Source: Bacteroidaceae bacterium (GTDB taxonomy: Bacteria; Bacteroidota; Bacteroidia; Bacteroidales; Bacteroidaceae). From it: 64,000 nucleotides of DNA. The position numbers and the translations under genes are program-made. The notes beneath the pieces were generated by a model. It did not search any database. It saw only the letters and a program-made list of their open reading frames with translations, and had not been told where the DNA came from. The stretch covers positions 1-64,000 of the forward strand of contig CAAGGT010000154.1 in NCBI GenBank assembly GCA_900769465.1. The letters are read 5' to 3'. How positions within the stretch are numbered: position 1 is the stretch's first letter; every line of letters starts with the position of its first letter. This document shows, in pieces, positions 24,959 to 34,245 of this stretch.

Positions 24959-27900
24959 ATGATGGAACAGATGGAAGCGAAGGAAATACAGAATATCTAC
25001 GCGGCTCACCCGGGGGTTGATGCCCTGATGCAGTTGCGCGAGGAGGGGGGCAGGAAACGTGTTCACCTCGAGGGTCTGTTGGGCAGTTCGGCCGCTATGA
25101 CGTTATGCGGCCTCAAGCAGCGCGCCCCCGAGCAGACAATGCTCATTGTGATGAACGATGCCGAAGAGGCCGGTTATTTCTACCACGATATGATGCAAAT
25201 GACCGGGGACAGTAACATCCTGTTCTTTCCCTCATCGTTCCGCAGGGCAATGAAATATGGACAGGAGGACGATGCCAACCGCATCCTGCGCACCGAGGTG
25301 ATGAGCCGCCTCTCCAACCGTCGCCGCAAGGAGGGACTTGTCATTGTCACACATCCCGATGCCCTTGCCGAGAAGGTCGTTTCACAACAGCATCTCGAGG
25401 ACAAGACACTCACAATAGCCGTAGGCGACAACATAAGCCGCGACAGTGTCGAGAAAAAACTGTCCGCACTCAAGTTCAAGGAGGTCACCTACGTCTACGA
25501 ACCCGGAGAGTTCGCCGTACGTGGCAGCCTCATCGATATTTTCTCCTTTTCATCGGAATATCCCTACCGCATAGACTTCTTTGGCGACGAGGTCGAGAGC
25601 ATCAGGACATTCACCGTCGAGGACCAGCTCTCCAAGGAGCGTACGGGCGAGGCCACCATTGTCCCCAAGCTCACCGGTAGCCAGGCTGTTGCAATAACAG
25701 AGTTCCTGCCCAAGAACGCCATACTGGTAACAAAAGAGATCACATTCGTAAAGGGTTGCATAGACAAACTCAACAACGAGGGATTTACCCTGCAGGCAAG
25801 ACTATCCGACGAGGCCCTGCCCCAAATGCCGGAGCTAATGACTGCCGACGAGCTTGAGCGCTATGCCAGGAACACCAGACATTGGGAGCTGCGCGCACAA
25901 TCAAACGGCAACTGCACCAAAGTAACATTCGACACATCGTTGCAGCAACTGTTCCACAAGGACTTTGACCTTGTGAACTGGAACTTCAAGCACCTCATCG
26001 ATAGTGGCTACAGGCTCTTGCTCCTCACAGACGATATGCACCAGGCCGAGCGTCTGAAGGCAATTTTTGAGGAGCGTGGCGACAACATACCCTTTACCCC
26101 GATAGGGCGCACCATACACCAGGGATTCTGCGACAACACATTGAAAATAGCCCTTTTCACCGACCACCAGCTCTTCGGTCGCTTCCATAATTTCCGTCTG
26201 CGCAGCGAACGTGCCCGCAACGGCAAGGCCGCACTCACAATCAAGGAACTCAAGGAGTTCGGCATAGGTGATTACATAGTACACATTGACCACGGCATTG
26301 GCAAGTTCGGCGGCCTGGTGCGCATTCCCAACGGCGGAGTGACACAGGAGGCCATCAAGCTCATATACAGGAACGACGACGTTGTGTTCGTGTCAATCCA
26401 TAACCTGCACAAGATTTCAAAATACAGGGGCAAGGAGGGCGATGCGCCACAGGTGAACAAACTCGGCACCGGTGCATGGGAGAGGATGAAGGAACGCACC
26501 AAGAACAAGATTAAGGACATAGCCCGCGACCTCATCAAGCTCTACTCACAGCGCTACAAGGAGGAGGGTTTTGCCTTCTCGCCCGACAGCTATCTGCAGA
26601 ACGAACTCGAGGCAAGCTTCATCTACGAGGATACCCCCGACCAGTTCAAGGCTACCAATGAGGTCAAGCAGGACATGGAGCGCAAGCGCCCCATGGACCG
26701 TCTCATATGCGGCGACGTGGGATTCGGAAAAACCGAAGTGGCAATACGCGCAGCCTTCAAGGCCGCAACCGACGGCAAACAGGTGGCCGTTCTTGTGCCC
26801 ACCACCGTGCTTGCCTACCAGCACTACCTCACTTTCAAGGAACGCCTTAAGGATTTCCCCTGCAACGTGCAGTACCTGAGCCGCGCCCGCAATGCCTCAA
26901 CCACCAAGAAGGTTCTCGAGGAGATAAAGGAAGGCAAGGTCGACATCGTAATAGGCACACACAAGCTCACAAGCAAAGAGGTCAAGTTCAAGGACTTGGG
27001 ACTGCTCATCATTGACGAGGAGCAGAAGTTCGGCGTTGCCGTCAAGGAGAAGCTGCGCCAGTTCAAGGTGAATGTCGACACCCTTACAATGACCGCCACC
27101 CCCATCCCACGCACCCTGCAGTTCTCCATTATGGGAGCGCGCGACCTCTCCATCATACAGACACCGCCTCCCAACCGTTACCCCATCCACACCGAAATAC
27201 ACAATTTCGATGCAGAGATAATAAAGGAAGCCATCAGCTTTGAGTTGAGCCGTAACGGACAGGTATTCCTCATCACCAACAGGATATCGGGAATGGAAGA
27301 ACTGGCCAATATGATAAGGCGACACGTCCCCGATGCACGCGTGTGCATAGGACACGGACAGATGGAGCCCGCCGAGCTTGAGAAAAGACTTTATGAATTC
27401 ATCAACCACGACCACGATGTACTCATTGCCACCTCCATTGTCGAGAACGGCATAGACATCCCCAATGTCAACACAATCATCATCAATCAGGCGCAGAACT
27501 TCGGACTCAGCGATCTGCACCAGATGCGTGGCCGCGTAGGACGTGGCAAACGCAAGGCATTCTGCTATATGCTCACCCCACCGCGTGAGAGCCTGAACAC
27601 CGATGCGCGCCGCCGCCTCGAAGCCATAGAGAGTTTCAGCGAGCTTGGCAGCGGAATGAGCATTGCAATGCAGGACCTCGACATACGTGGCGCAGGCAAC
27701 CTTTTGGGTGCCGAACAGAGCGGCTTCATTGCCGACCTGGGCTACGAGGCCTATCAAAAGATTCTTGCCGAAGCTGTCAGGGAACTCAAGGAGGATGAGT
27801 TTGCCGATATTCTGATGCGGGAGGAGAGTGAAAGCGCAGCCGACAACTATGTGAAGGAGTGTTTTGTAGAGAGCGACCTTGAGCTGCTGTTCCCCGCCCT

Positions 27901-28348
27901 TTATGTACCGGACAGCAACGAACGTATACTGCTTTACCGCGAACTCGATTCGCTCACAGACAGCAGGGAGATAGAAGCCTTCAGGGCAAGGATGAAAGAC
28001 CGTTTCGGCACCATTCCTCAGGAGGGCGAAGAGCTTATCAGAGTAGTCACAATGCGCCACGAGGCACAAAAATTGGGCATTGAGAAGATATACCTCAAAG
28101 GAGGCAAGATGAATCTTTTCCTTGTAGACACACGCAACGAGCGTTACTACACCGGTGAACTCTTTGGCAGCATAATGAGTTACATCCCCACCAGCCAATT
28201 CAACTGCAAGGTACGCGAGGGCGACGGACGCTGCATAATCACCGTTGAAAACGTGAAAAATGTAGAAACAGCGCTTGCTTTCATTGAGGAAATACAACGA
28301 CACGCCAATATCTCAAGACAAACAACCGACAACAATTGGAACCATTAA
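24959..28348 (+). CDS. mfd: Transcription-repair coupling factor
   Basis: 1129 aa, normal length. Removes RNA polymerase stalled at DNA lesions and recruits UvrA. UvrB-like N-terminal part (about 1-330), RNA-polymerase-interacting CarD-like domain (about 430-500, GDYIVHIDHGIGKFGG), then the RecG-like translocase: Walker A GDVGFGKT (about 585-592), DEEQ box (about 686), TATPIPRT, and QMRGRVGRG. The C-terminal TRCF domain is present. Met1 at 24959, Met2 at 24962 and Met5 at 24971 are all possible starts, and a promoter box lies immediately upstream. 13 bases before the aminopeptidase gene. Confidence 0.97.
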   Translation: MMEQMEAKEIQNIYAAHPGVDALMQLREEGGRKRVHLEGLLGSSAAMTLCGLKQRAPEQTMLIVMNDAEEAGYFYHDMMQMTGDSNILFFPSSFRRAMKYGQEDDANRILRTEVMSRLSNRRRKEGLVIVTHPDALAEKVVSQQHLEDKTLTIAVGDNISRDSVEKKLSALKFKEVTYVYEPGEFAVRGSLIDIFSFSSEYPYRIDFFGDEVESIRTFTVEDQLSKERTGEATIVPKLTGSQAVAITEFLPKNAILVTKEITFVKGCIDKLNNEGFTLQARLSDEALPQMPELMTADELERYARNTRHWELRAQSNGNCTKVTFDTSLQQLFHKDFDLVNWNFKHLIDSGYRLLLLTDDMHQAERLKAIFEERGDNIPFTPIGRTIHQGFCDNTLKIALFTDHQLFGRFHNFRLRSERARNGKAALTIKELKEFGIGDYIVHIDHGIGKFGGLVRIPNGGVTQEAIKLIYRNDDVVFVSIHNLHKISKYRGKEGDAPQVNKLGTGAWERMKERTKNKIKDIARDLIKLYSQRYKEEGFAFSPDSYLQNELEASFIYEDTPDQFKATNEVKQDMERKRPMDRLICGDVGFGKTEVAIRAAFKAATDGKQVAVLVPTTVLAYQHYLTFKERLKDFPCNVQYLSRARNASTTKKVLEEIKEGKVDIVIGTHKLTSKEVKFKDLGLLIIDEEQKFGVAVKEKLRQFKVNVDTLTMTATPIPRTLQFSIMGARDLSIIQTPPPNRYPIHTEIHNFDAEIIKEAISFELSRNGQVFLITNRISGMEELANMIRRHVPDARVCIGHGQMEPAELEKRLYEFINHDHDVLIATSIVENGIDIPNVNTIIINQAQNFGLSDLHQMRGRVGRGKRKAFCYMLTPPRESLNTDARRRLEAIESFSELGSGMSIAMQDLDIRGAGNLLGAEQSGFIADLGYEAYQKILAEAVRELKEDEFADILMREESESAADNYVKECFVESDLELLFPALYVPDSNERILLYRELDSLTDSREIEAFRARMKDRFGTIPQEGEELIRVVTMRHEAQKLGIEKIYLKGGKMNLFLVDTRNERYYTGELFGSIMSYIPTSQFNCKVREGDGRCIITVENVKNVETALAFIEEIQRHANISRQTTDNNWNH

Positions 28349-28361
28349 AACAATATAAATT

Positions 28362-29768
28362 ATGAGAAAGACAAGACTACTAGGCTGCATTGCGGCGGCC
28401 CTGCTGCTGTCGACCGGAGCCGCAGCGCAGAACAACGGCGGCATCGACTCGCAGATGCTCAAGGAACTGAGCGACAGCTACAAACCCACTACGGCCGAGA
28501 AGGCACTCCAGAACATCCTGCTTTCGCAGCCAATCAAAGGACTGGCATTGAACCAGGAGAACCTCAACGAGCTTGACACCTATTTCAGCCACAGCGTGCC
28601 ATCAAAAGGCATCACAAACCAGAAGTCATCGGGCCGTTGCTGGTTGTTCACCGGCCTCAACGTAATGCGCGCAAAGATGATAGCAAGCGAGAACCTCGGT
28701 GCATTCGAGTTCTCACAGGTGTACAACTTCTTTTTCGACCAGCTGGAGAAATCGAACCTTTTCCTGCAGGGTATCATCGACACACGCAAGAAACCCATCG
28801 ACGACCGCACTGTGGAGTGGCTCCTGAAGCACCCACTCAGCGACGGCGGCACATTCACCGGCGTTGCCGACCTTGTTGCAAAATATGGCGTTGTACCCAA
28901 AGGCGTGATGAAGGAGACCTACACCAGTGACAACACAAGCGCATTCTCATCCATCCTCACACGCAAACTGCGTGAATTCGCCATCGAGCTTCGCAAGGAT
29001 CACGAGAGTGGCGCAAAGGAGAAAGAGCTGCAGATTATGAAGAAGGAGCAGTTGAAGATAGTCTACAAGATGCTTGCCAATGTATACGGCGTTCCCCCGA
29101 CCGAATTTTTGTGGGCACCAAAGGATGCAAACGGCAAATACCGCGAAGAACCACAGATATACACCCCCAAAGCATTCTACGAAAAATATGTAAACATAAA
29201 CATGCAGGACGACTATGTGATGTTCATGAACGACCCTGCACGTCCATACTGGAAGAGCTATGAGATTGAGTACGACCGCCACCTCTACGACGGACACAAC
29301 TGGCTCTATATCAACCTCCCCATCGAGGAAATCAAGGCAATGGCCATTGCATCAATCAAGGACAGCACAATGATGTACTTCTCGTGCGACGTTGGCAAGT
29401 ACCTCAACTCGGAGCGCGGAACACTTGACCTCAACAACTTCAAATACGAGGAGCTCTTTGGCGTTGAGTTCGGGATGGACAAGCGCGAGCGCATTATGTC
29501 GTTCGACAGCGGTTCATCACACGCAATGACACTGATGGCCGTAGACCTTGACAAGGAGGGCAACCCCAAGAAGTGGCAGGTCGAGAACAGCTGGGGCGCG
29601 CAGTCGGGCTTCAACGGCACACTCATCATGACCGACGAGTGGTTCAACGAGTATATGTTCCGCCTTGTGGTTGACAAGAAATATGTACCCGAGAACATTC
29701 TCAAGATTCTTGACGAGAAACCCACAATGCTCCCCGCTTGGGACCCGATGTTCACACCCGAGGAATAG
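28362..29768 (+). CDS. Exported C1-family aminopeptidase (PepC/bleomycin hydrolase-like)
   Basis: 468 aa. Papain-type catalytic triad C93 (QKSSGRCWLF), H387 (SSHAMTL) and N409 (VENSWG). Bleomycin hydrolase family members are normally cytoplasmic hexamers, but this one has a clear signal peptide (about 1-22, cut after AAA or AAAQ), so it should act in the periplasm or outside on peptides. The C-terminal residues that shape aminopeptidase specificity in PepC differ (ends FTPEE). Probably cotranscribed with mfd; a strong terminator follows. Confidence 0.9.
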   Translation: MRKTRLLGCIAAALLLSTGAAAQNNGGIDSQMLKELSDSYKPTTAEKALQNILLSQPIKGLALNQENLNELDTYFSHSVPSKGITNQKSSGRCWLFTGLNVMRAKMIASENLGAFEFSQVYNFFFDQLEKSNLFLQGIIDTRKKPIDDRTVEWLLKHPLSDGGTFTGVADLVAKYGVVPKGVMKETYTSDNTSAFSSILTRKLREFAIELRKDHESGAKEKELQIMKKEQLKIVYKMLANVYGVPPTEFLWAPKDANGKYREEPQIYTPKAFYEKYVNINMQDDYVMFMNDPARPYWKSYEIEYDRHLYDGHNWLYINLPIEEIKAMAIASIKDSTMMYFSCDVGKYLNSERGTLDLNNFKYEELFGVEFGMDKRERIMSFDSGSSHAMTLMAVDLDKEGNPKKWQVENSWGAQSGFNGTLIMTDEWFNEYMFRLVVDKKYVPENILKILDEKPTMLPAWDPMFTPEE

Positions 29769-29787
29769 ACAAAGCATAATGCAATAC

Positions 29788-29822
29788 AATAAAAAGCTGC
29801 CTTAACGGGCAGCTTTTTATTG
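29788..29822 (+). terminator. Terminator after the aminopeptidase gene
   Basis: AATAAAAAGCTGCC-loop-GGCAGCTTTTTATT, a strong stem followed by a T-run. Confidence 0.9.
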
Positions 29823-29887
29823 TTAAAACCGATAACACTATTCGTTATTAACAATAAATCAACAGGCATTTACTACAAAAAAGAAAA

Positions 29888-29895
29888 TACTTTTG
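29888..29895 (+). promoter_or_regulatory. Candidate -7 element for nhaA
   Basis: TACTTTTG, full consensus, 41 bases before the ATG. No obvious -33 TTTG. Confidence 0.45.
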
Positions 29896-29936
29896 CAACC
29901 GGAAAATAAAAACACGAAAAACAACGATATACAGAT

Positions 29937-31274
29937 ATGACACACAACTACAGTTTCAAGAGCATGGTCAAGAAATATGTGAACAGCAGTGCTGTTCTCA
30001 TAGTATGTACCATTTTTGCTCTTATTTTTGCAAACTCACCGCTGAAAGATGAATTCTTCAGTTTCTGGAATCAGGAGGTTTGCCTTTCAATTGGAGAATT
30101 CAACCTCTTCAGCCACAACGGCCATCCAATGACACTCATACAGGTGATCAACGATTTTCTGATGGCAATTTTCTTCCTTTCAGTGGGCCTTGAAATCAAA
30201 CGCGAGATACTTGTGGGCGAGCTCTCATCTGCCAAGAAAGCAATGTTGCCAATCATTGGCGCGTGTGGCGGTATGCTCATTCCAGTACTCTTCTTTTGGC
30301 TCACTTGCCCCAACAACCCCGACATGATGCGCGGCGTAGCCATCCCGATGGCAACGGACATTGCATTCTCGCTGGGTGTGCTCTCAATCTTTGACAAGAG
30401 AGTCCCCATTGGCCTTAAGATTTTCCTTGCAGCACTTGCCGTAGCCGATGACCTCGGCGGTATCATTGTAATCGCACTTTTCTATTCATCAACGATAGAC
30501 CTCAATTACCTGATGCTTGCCGGTGCGTGTGTAGCACTCCTCATCATCGGTAACAACAGGAAGATAATGTCGAAGAACTTCTACCTTGTAACAGGCCTTG
30601 TGCTTTGGTACTTTATGCTCAACTCGGGCATCCACTCAACCATAGCCGGTGTCATTGTGGCGTTCTGCACACCCGGTTCACTGCGCAAGGGAGCCACACG
30701 TTACATTGAACGCATTAAGGAGAACATAAATACCTTCAACGAGGTTCACACTGTAGGCAAGCACCACACCGCAATACTCACAAACGAAGAGATACACAAG
30801 CTAAAGAGTATCGAGTCGGCTGCCGACAAATTAATCAGCCCGTTGCAGGAGTTCGAGGACAGCCTGCACAACATCATCGGTTATTTCATCATTCCGCTGT
30901 TTGCCTTTGCCAATGTAGGCATCGACCTCTCGGCAATGAGCATAGGAAGCATCTTCAGCGGCATCGGACTCTCTGTAATCATTGGTCTTGTGGCCGGTAA
31001 ATTCATCGGAGTGTTCTCATTCTCGTGGATAGCAATAAAACTGGGCGTTGTACAGCTTCCACAGGGAGCCGATTGGAAATCATTTGCATCGGTGTGTATG
31101 CTTTGCGGCATTGGCCTCACCGTATCAATCTTCATTGCCGACCTTTCATACGCAGCGCTGGGCAGCGGAGTCTCACTCCTTTCCGAAGCGAAACTCGGTA
31201 TCCTGTGCGGTTCGCTCCTTTCCGCAATCATCGGTTGCCTGTTGCTGAACCGTTTCCTGCCCAAAGAGGCGTAA
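29937..31274 (+). CDS. nhaA: Na+/H+ antiporter NhaA
   Basis: 445 aa, longer than E. coli NhaA (388). About 12 membrane helices. The ion-binding aspartates are conserved: D171-D172 (AVADDLGG, matching D163-D164) and D141 (MATDIAFSLG, matching D133). The extra length is mostly a charged loop around residues 235-310, between helix bundles. Exchanges protons for cytosolic Na+ to control Na+ and pH. Own promoter and a shared terminator downstream: a single-gene unit. Confidence 0.96.
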   Translation: MTHNYSFKSMVKKYVNSSAVLIVCTIFALIFANSPLKDEFFSFWNQEVCLSIGEFNLFSHNGHPMTLIQVINDFLMAIFFLSVGLEIKREILVGELSSAKKAMLPIIGACGGMLIPVLFFWLTCPNNPDMMRGVAIPMATDIAFSLGVLSIFDKRVPIGLKIFLAALAVADDLGGIIVIALFYSSTIDLNYLMLAGACVALLIIGNNRKIMSKNFYLVTGLVLWYFMLNSGIHSTIAGVIVAFCTPGSLRKGATRYIERIKENINTFNEVHTVGKHHTAILTNEEIHKLKSIESAADKLISPLQEFEDSLHNIIGYFIIPLFAFANVGIDLSAMSIGSIFSGIGLSVIIGLVAGKFIGVFSFSWIAIKLGVVQLPQGADWKSFASVCMLCGIGLTVSIFIADLSYAALGSGVSLLSEAKLGILCGSLLSAIIGCLLLNRFLPKEA

Positions 31275-31289
31275 ATTGTACTCTCAATA

Positions 31290-31328
31290 AATTACGTGGC
31301 CGTTCCTGATTGGTACGGCCACGTAATT
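31290..31328. terminator. Bidirectional terminator between nhaA and the M28 peptidase gene
   Basis: AATTACGTGGCCGT-11-ACGGCCACGTAATT: perfect 14-bp stem between convergent genes. Confidence 0.85.
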
Positions 31329-31333
31329 ATATC

Positions 31334-32251
31334 TTAATACCGTTCATTGGCCAAGCGCATCACACACAAGAAAGCGGCGCGGGTGATGTCGGTCATCTTC
31401 TCATAATCAATCTTGTCGGCCGTGTCCGACGGGAGATGATAATCGGGGTGTCCCTCGGTGTGATACCAGACAATGGGAATTCCGTTCTTTGCAAAGTATG
31501 CATTGTCGCTACCGCCGGTGGGGTTCTCCCACGCACGATAATCGGGAACAAAGGAGAAATGGCGGACAGCCATATCCTCTTTCAGCCAGTCACCGAAAAC
31601 GGGGTGCGACGCCGTGTAGAAGTAGGTAAGATGTTTTGGATTATCGACCGGGCCACGGCCTATCATATCAAAGTTCATGTAGACCGAAATATCCGACAAA
31701 AAGGAACAATTCTCAACAAAATGGCGTGAGCCTAGCAGGCCCATCTCCTCACCATCCCAAAAAGCGAATATGATGCCACGCTCGGGCTTTTCGCCTGTCG
31801 CCTTTACGGCTCTCGCAATCTGCAACACCGCCGACACGCCCGAGGCATTGTCATCGGCACCGTTGTAGCAGCTGTCGCCATCTATTGCCACGCCAATACC
31901 CACGTGGTCGTAATGCGCCCCCACGACAACGTACTCCTTGCTCTTGCCCGGTATTACGGCAAGTATATTGTTCATCGAGCAGCCATCGACCGTGAACGGT
32001 TGCAGATAGCCGTCTCTGTCAGAAGGTTTGATACCCCACTGCTTGAGCAGGGAGACTATATACTCTGCCGCCTTGCGGCCACCCTCTTCACCGGCATCAC
32101 GCCCCTGCAAGGAGTCGGAAGCCAGTGTTTCCACAAAAATATGCGCATCGCGTGTTAGAATTGTGCTGTATCCGCGCTCTATATGTTTTTGAGAGAACAG
32201 GGCGAGCGGGAAGAGCAGCAAGACTGTAAGCGTAATTGTTAATCTTGACAT
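31334..32251 (-). CDS. Exported M28-family zinc aminopeptidase
   Basis: 305 aa from the ATG at 32251; the longer frame runs back through the promoter region. Signal peptide about 1-21 (LFSQ). The co-catalytic dizinc site is complete: HYDH, NGADDNASG (bridging Asp), DGEEMGL (catalytic Glu pair), NFDMIG, and a C-terminal H in HLPSDT. Acts on peptides in the periplasm or on the surface. Divergent from the dcw cluster and transcribed from its own promoter. Confidence 0.93.
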   Translation of the reverse strand: MSRLTITLTVLLLFPLALFSQKHIERGYSTILTRDAHIFVETLASDSLQGRDAGEEGGRKAAEYIVSLLKQWGIKPSDRDGYLQPFTVDGCSMNNILAVIPGKSKEYVVVGAHYDHVGIGVAIDGDSCYNGADDNASGVSAVLQIARAVKATGEKPERGIIFAFWDGEEMGLLGSRHFVENCSFLSDISVYMNFDMIGRGPVDNPKHLTYFYTASHPVFGDWLKEDMAVRHFSFVPDYRAWENPTGGSDNAYFAKNGIPIVWYHTEGHPDYHLPSDTADKIDYEKMTDITRAAFLCVMRLANERY

Positions 32252-32275
32252 AGCGGAAAGTGGTTTTACTTTTCG

Positions 32276-32306
32276 CAAAAGTAGTTTTTTTGGAAGAACA
32301 ATGCAA
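32276..32306 (-). promoter_or_regulatory. Promoter of the M28 peptidase gene
   Basis: Minus-strand TTGC (32306-32303), 19-base spacer, TACTTTTG (32283-32276). Predicted start near 32269, leader about 18 nt. Confidence 0.55.
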
Positions 32307-32467
32307 CAGCGGCAACAGAAAATGCGATGTAGCGCCCCACTGCCGGCACACAATGCAAAAAGAGGAATTAATACACTAGACATCAGCACTATAGAGTACA
32401 CAAACCGCACACAGGAGCATTCTTAACAACCTGTTGAAAACTTTATTATATTTTTCTTTTGAAAAAA

Positions 32468-32497
32468 GTGGGGAATTGTGGGGAATTGTGTAATTTT
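32468..32497 (+). promoter_or_regulatory. MraZ-box repeats upstream of mraZ
   Basis: Three direct repeats with a 10-bp period: GTGGGGAATT, GTGGGGAATT, GTGTAATTTT. This matches the known MraZ operator design (TGGGN units spaced by 5 bases); the third copy is degenerate. They overlap the -7 box (32491-32498), so MraZ binding should block transcription of its own cluster. Confidence 0.75.
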
Positions 32498-32498
32498 G
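32491..32498 (+). promoter_or_regulatory. -7 element of the dcw cluster promoter
   Basis: TAATTTTG, full consensus, 29 bases before the mraZ ATG; overlapped by the last MraZ repeat. It is the only convincing promoter seen for the cluster. Confidence 0.6.
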
Positions 32499-32527
32499 GA
32501 ACGAATATTCTATATTCCCTAAAAAGT

Positions 32528-32992
32528 ATGCGTTTCATTGGTAACATAGAGGCAAAGAGCGACAGCAAAGGAAGGGTGTTCCTGCCTGCCTGCTTCCGTC
32601 GTATCCTGCAAGAAGCAGGGTGTGCGAAGGTCATGCTCCGCAAGGATGTATACCAGGACTGCCTTGTACTCTACCCCGAAAAGAGCTGGAACGAGCAGCT
32701 TGACCTGCTACGCAGCCGCCTTGACCGCTGGAATGCCGCACACCAGATGATATTCCGCCAGTTCGTAGCCGACGTAGAGGAATTGAGCATTGACAGCAAC
32801 GGCCGCATACTGTTGCCCAAGCGATATATGGCAATGGCGGACATTGTCCAGGAGGTGCGTTTCATTGGAATGGATGACACCATTGAAATTTGGGCAAAAG
32901 AGAAGCTGGAGAAGCCGTTTATGACCCCGGCCGACTTTGGACGTGAGCTTGAAAAGATAATGACTGCAGAGAAAGGAGGATGCAATGAATAA
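32528..32992 (+). CDS. mraZ: Transcriptional regulator MraZ
   Basis: 154 aa from the ATG at 32528; the upstream frame starts at a TTG inside the operator. Two AbrB-like swapped-hairpin domains: DSKGRVFLPACFR (about 12-24) and DSNGRILLPKRY (about 92-103). Forms a ring-shaped oligomer that binds the 10-bp repeats upstream and represses the dcw cluster. Overlaps rsmH by 8 bases. Confidence 0.95.
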   Translation: MRFIGNIEAKSDSKGRVFLPACFRRILQEAGCAKVMLRKDVYQDCLVLYPEKSWNEQLDLLRSRLDRWNAAHQMIFRQFVADVEELSIDSNGRILLPKRYMAMADIVQEVRFIGMDDTIEIWAKEKLEKPFMTPADFGRELEKIMTAEKGGCNE

Positions 32993-33902
32993 CCCCGATG
33001 TTTACCACACCCCGGTATTGCTCAAGGAGAGCGTTGACGGAATGGAGATTGCCAAAAGCGACACCTGTATTGACGTGACATTCGGTGGCGGCGGGCACTC
33101 GCGCGAGATACTTTCGCGTCTGGGTGCAAGAGGGCACCTCTACAGTTTTGACCAAGATGCCGATGCTGAGCAGAACGCCCCCAACGACAAGCGTTTCACC
33201 TTTGTGCGCGGCAATTTCAGGTTCATATACAATTTCATGCGCTATCACAATGCCACAAAGGTGGATGCCATATTGGCCGACCTGGGCGTGTCGGGACATC
33301 ACTTCGACGATGAGACACGCGGATTCTCGTTCCGCTTTAATGCCGACCTTGATATGCGCATGAACAAGCGCGGTGGCGAGACGGCAGCCGACCTTCTGAA
33401 CCGTGCCACTGAAGAGGAGCTGACAAGAATCTTCAAGTTCTATGGTGAGCTCAACTGCGCGCGCAAGCTCTCGGCAAGGATTGTAAAGGCAAGAGAGGTT
33501 AGCCCAATAAAGCGTGTGAACGAGCTTATAGAGATAGCAAAGCCATTCTGCCCTCCACAGCGCGAGAAGAAGGAGATGGCAAAGATTTTCCAGGCACTGC
33601 GCATTGAGATAAACAAAGAGGTAGAGGCACTGCAGGAGATGCTCACAGGAGCAAAAGACCTGCTCAAACCCGGCGGCAGACTGGTGGTGATTACATACCA
33701 TTCTATAGAAGACCGCATTGTAAAGAACTTTATGAAGAGCGGGAACTTCGAGGGCAAGGTTGAGAAGGATTTCTTCGGCAACACGACATCGCCGTTTGAC
33801 ATGAAGAAGGTAATTGTTCCGACCGACGAGGAACAGGAGCGTAATCCACGTTCACGCAGTGCAAAATTAAGGATTGCCATAAAGAAGGAGGCTCTACAAT
33901 GA
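32985..33902 (+). CDS. rsmH: 16S rRNA (cytosine-1402-N4)-methyltransferase
   Basis: 305 aa, normal length. SAM motif DVTFGGGGHS (30-39) near the N-terminus, LADLGVSGHHFD and the C-terminal TYHSIEDRIVKNF motif. Methylates C1402 in the 30S P site, helping decoding fidelity. Second gene in almost all dcw clusters. Starts inside mraZ and overlaps ftsL by 4 bases. Confidence 0.96.
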   Translation: MNNPDVYHTPVLLKESVDGMEIAKSDTCIDVTFGGGGHSREILSRLGARGHLYSFDQDADAEQNAPNDKRFTFVRGNFRFIYNFMRYHNATKVDAILADLGVSGHHFDDETRGFSFRFNADLDMRMNKRGGETAADLLNRATEEELTRIFKFYGELNCARKLSARIVKAREVSPIKRVNELIEIAKPFCPPQREKKEMAKIFQALRIEINKEVEALQEMLTGAKDLLKPGGRLVVITYHSIEDRIVKNFMKSGNFEGKVEKDFFGNTTSPFDMKKVIVPTDEEQERNPRSRSAKLRIAIKKEALQ

Positions 33903-34243
33903 ACAACACAAAGAAGAAAAAACGCAGGGAAGGAATATTCAACTACCTGATGGGCGGCCGCATATTCACAAGTGACATATTCACCAAGAACGCGATGCTC
34001 ATGGGACTGATAGTTGTGTACAGTTTCCTTTATGTGAGCAACCGCTACCAGCACGAACAGGAGATTGTGAAGATATACAGGCTCACCAAAAGAAAGAACG
34101 AGATAAGAAACAACCTGTTGACCTTGAAGAGCGAGTTTGCATACCAGTGCAGGCTGTCAGAGATAGAGAAACTTTTGACCGACAAAGGGAGTGAGTTCCA
34201 GACAATGACCACCCCACCTTATATAATAGATAAAAACGATTGA
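33899..34243 (+). CDS. ftsL: Cell division protein FtsL (Bacteroidota type)
   Basis: 114 aa. Basic cytoplasmic N-terminus, one membrane helix (about 32-50), and a helical, leucine-repeat periplasmic part (about 55-100). Sequence is poorly conserved; the call rests on size, topology and position between rsmH and ftsI. Part of the FtsQLB group that activates septal wall synthesis. ATGA overlap with rsmH. Confidence 0.82.
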   Translation: MNNTKKKKRREGIFNYLMGGRIFTSDIFTKNAMLMGLIVVYSFLYVSNRYQHEQEIVKIYRLTKRKNEIRNNLLTLKSEFAYQCRLSEIEKLLTDKGSEFQTMTTPPYIIDKND

Positions 34244-34245
34244 AA

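Noticed and set aside
26897..28303. 468-codon open frame on the minus strand opposite mfd
   Set aside because: It lies fully within mfd, has the composition expected from reading a conserved gene backwards, and matches no family pattern.
32468..32497. Simple tandem repeat of no function
   Set aside because: The 10-bp period, TGGGG units and position before mraZ fit the known MraZ operator better.
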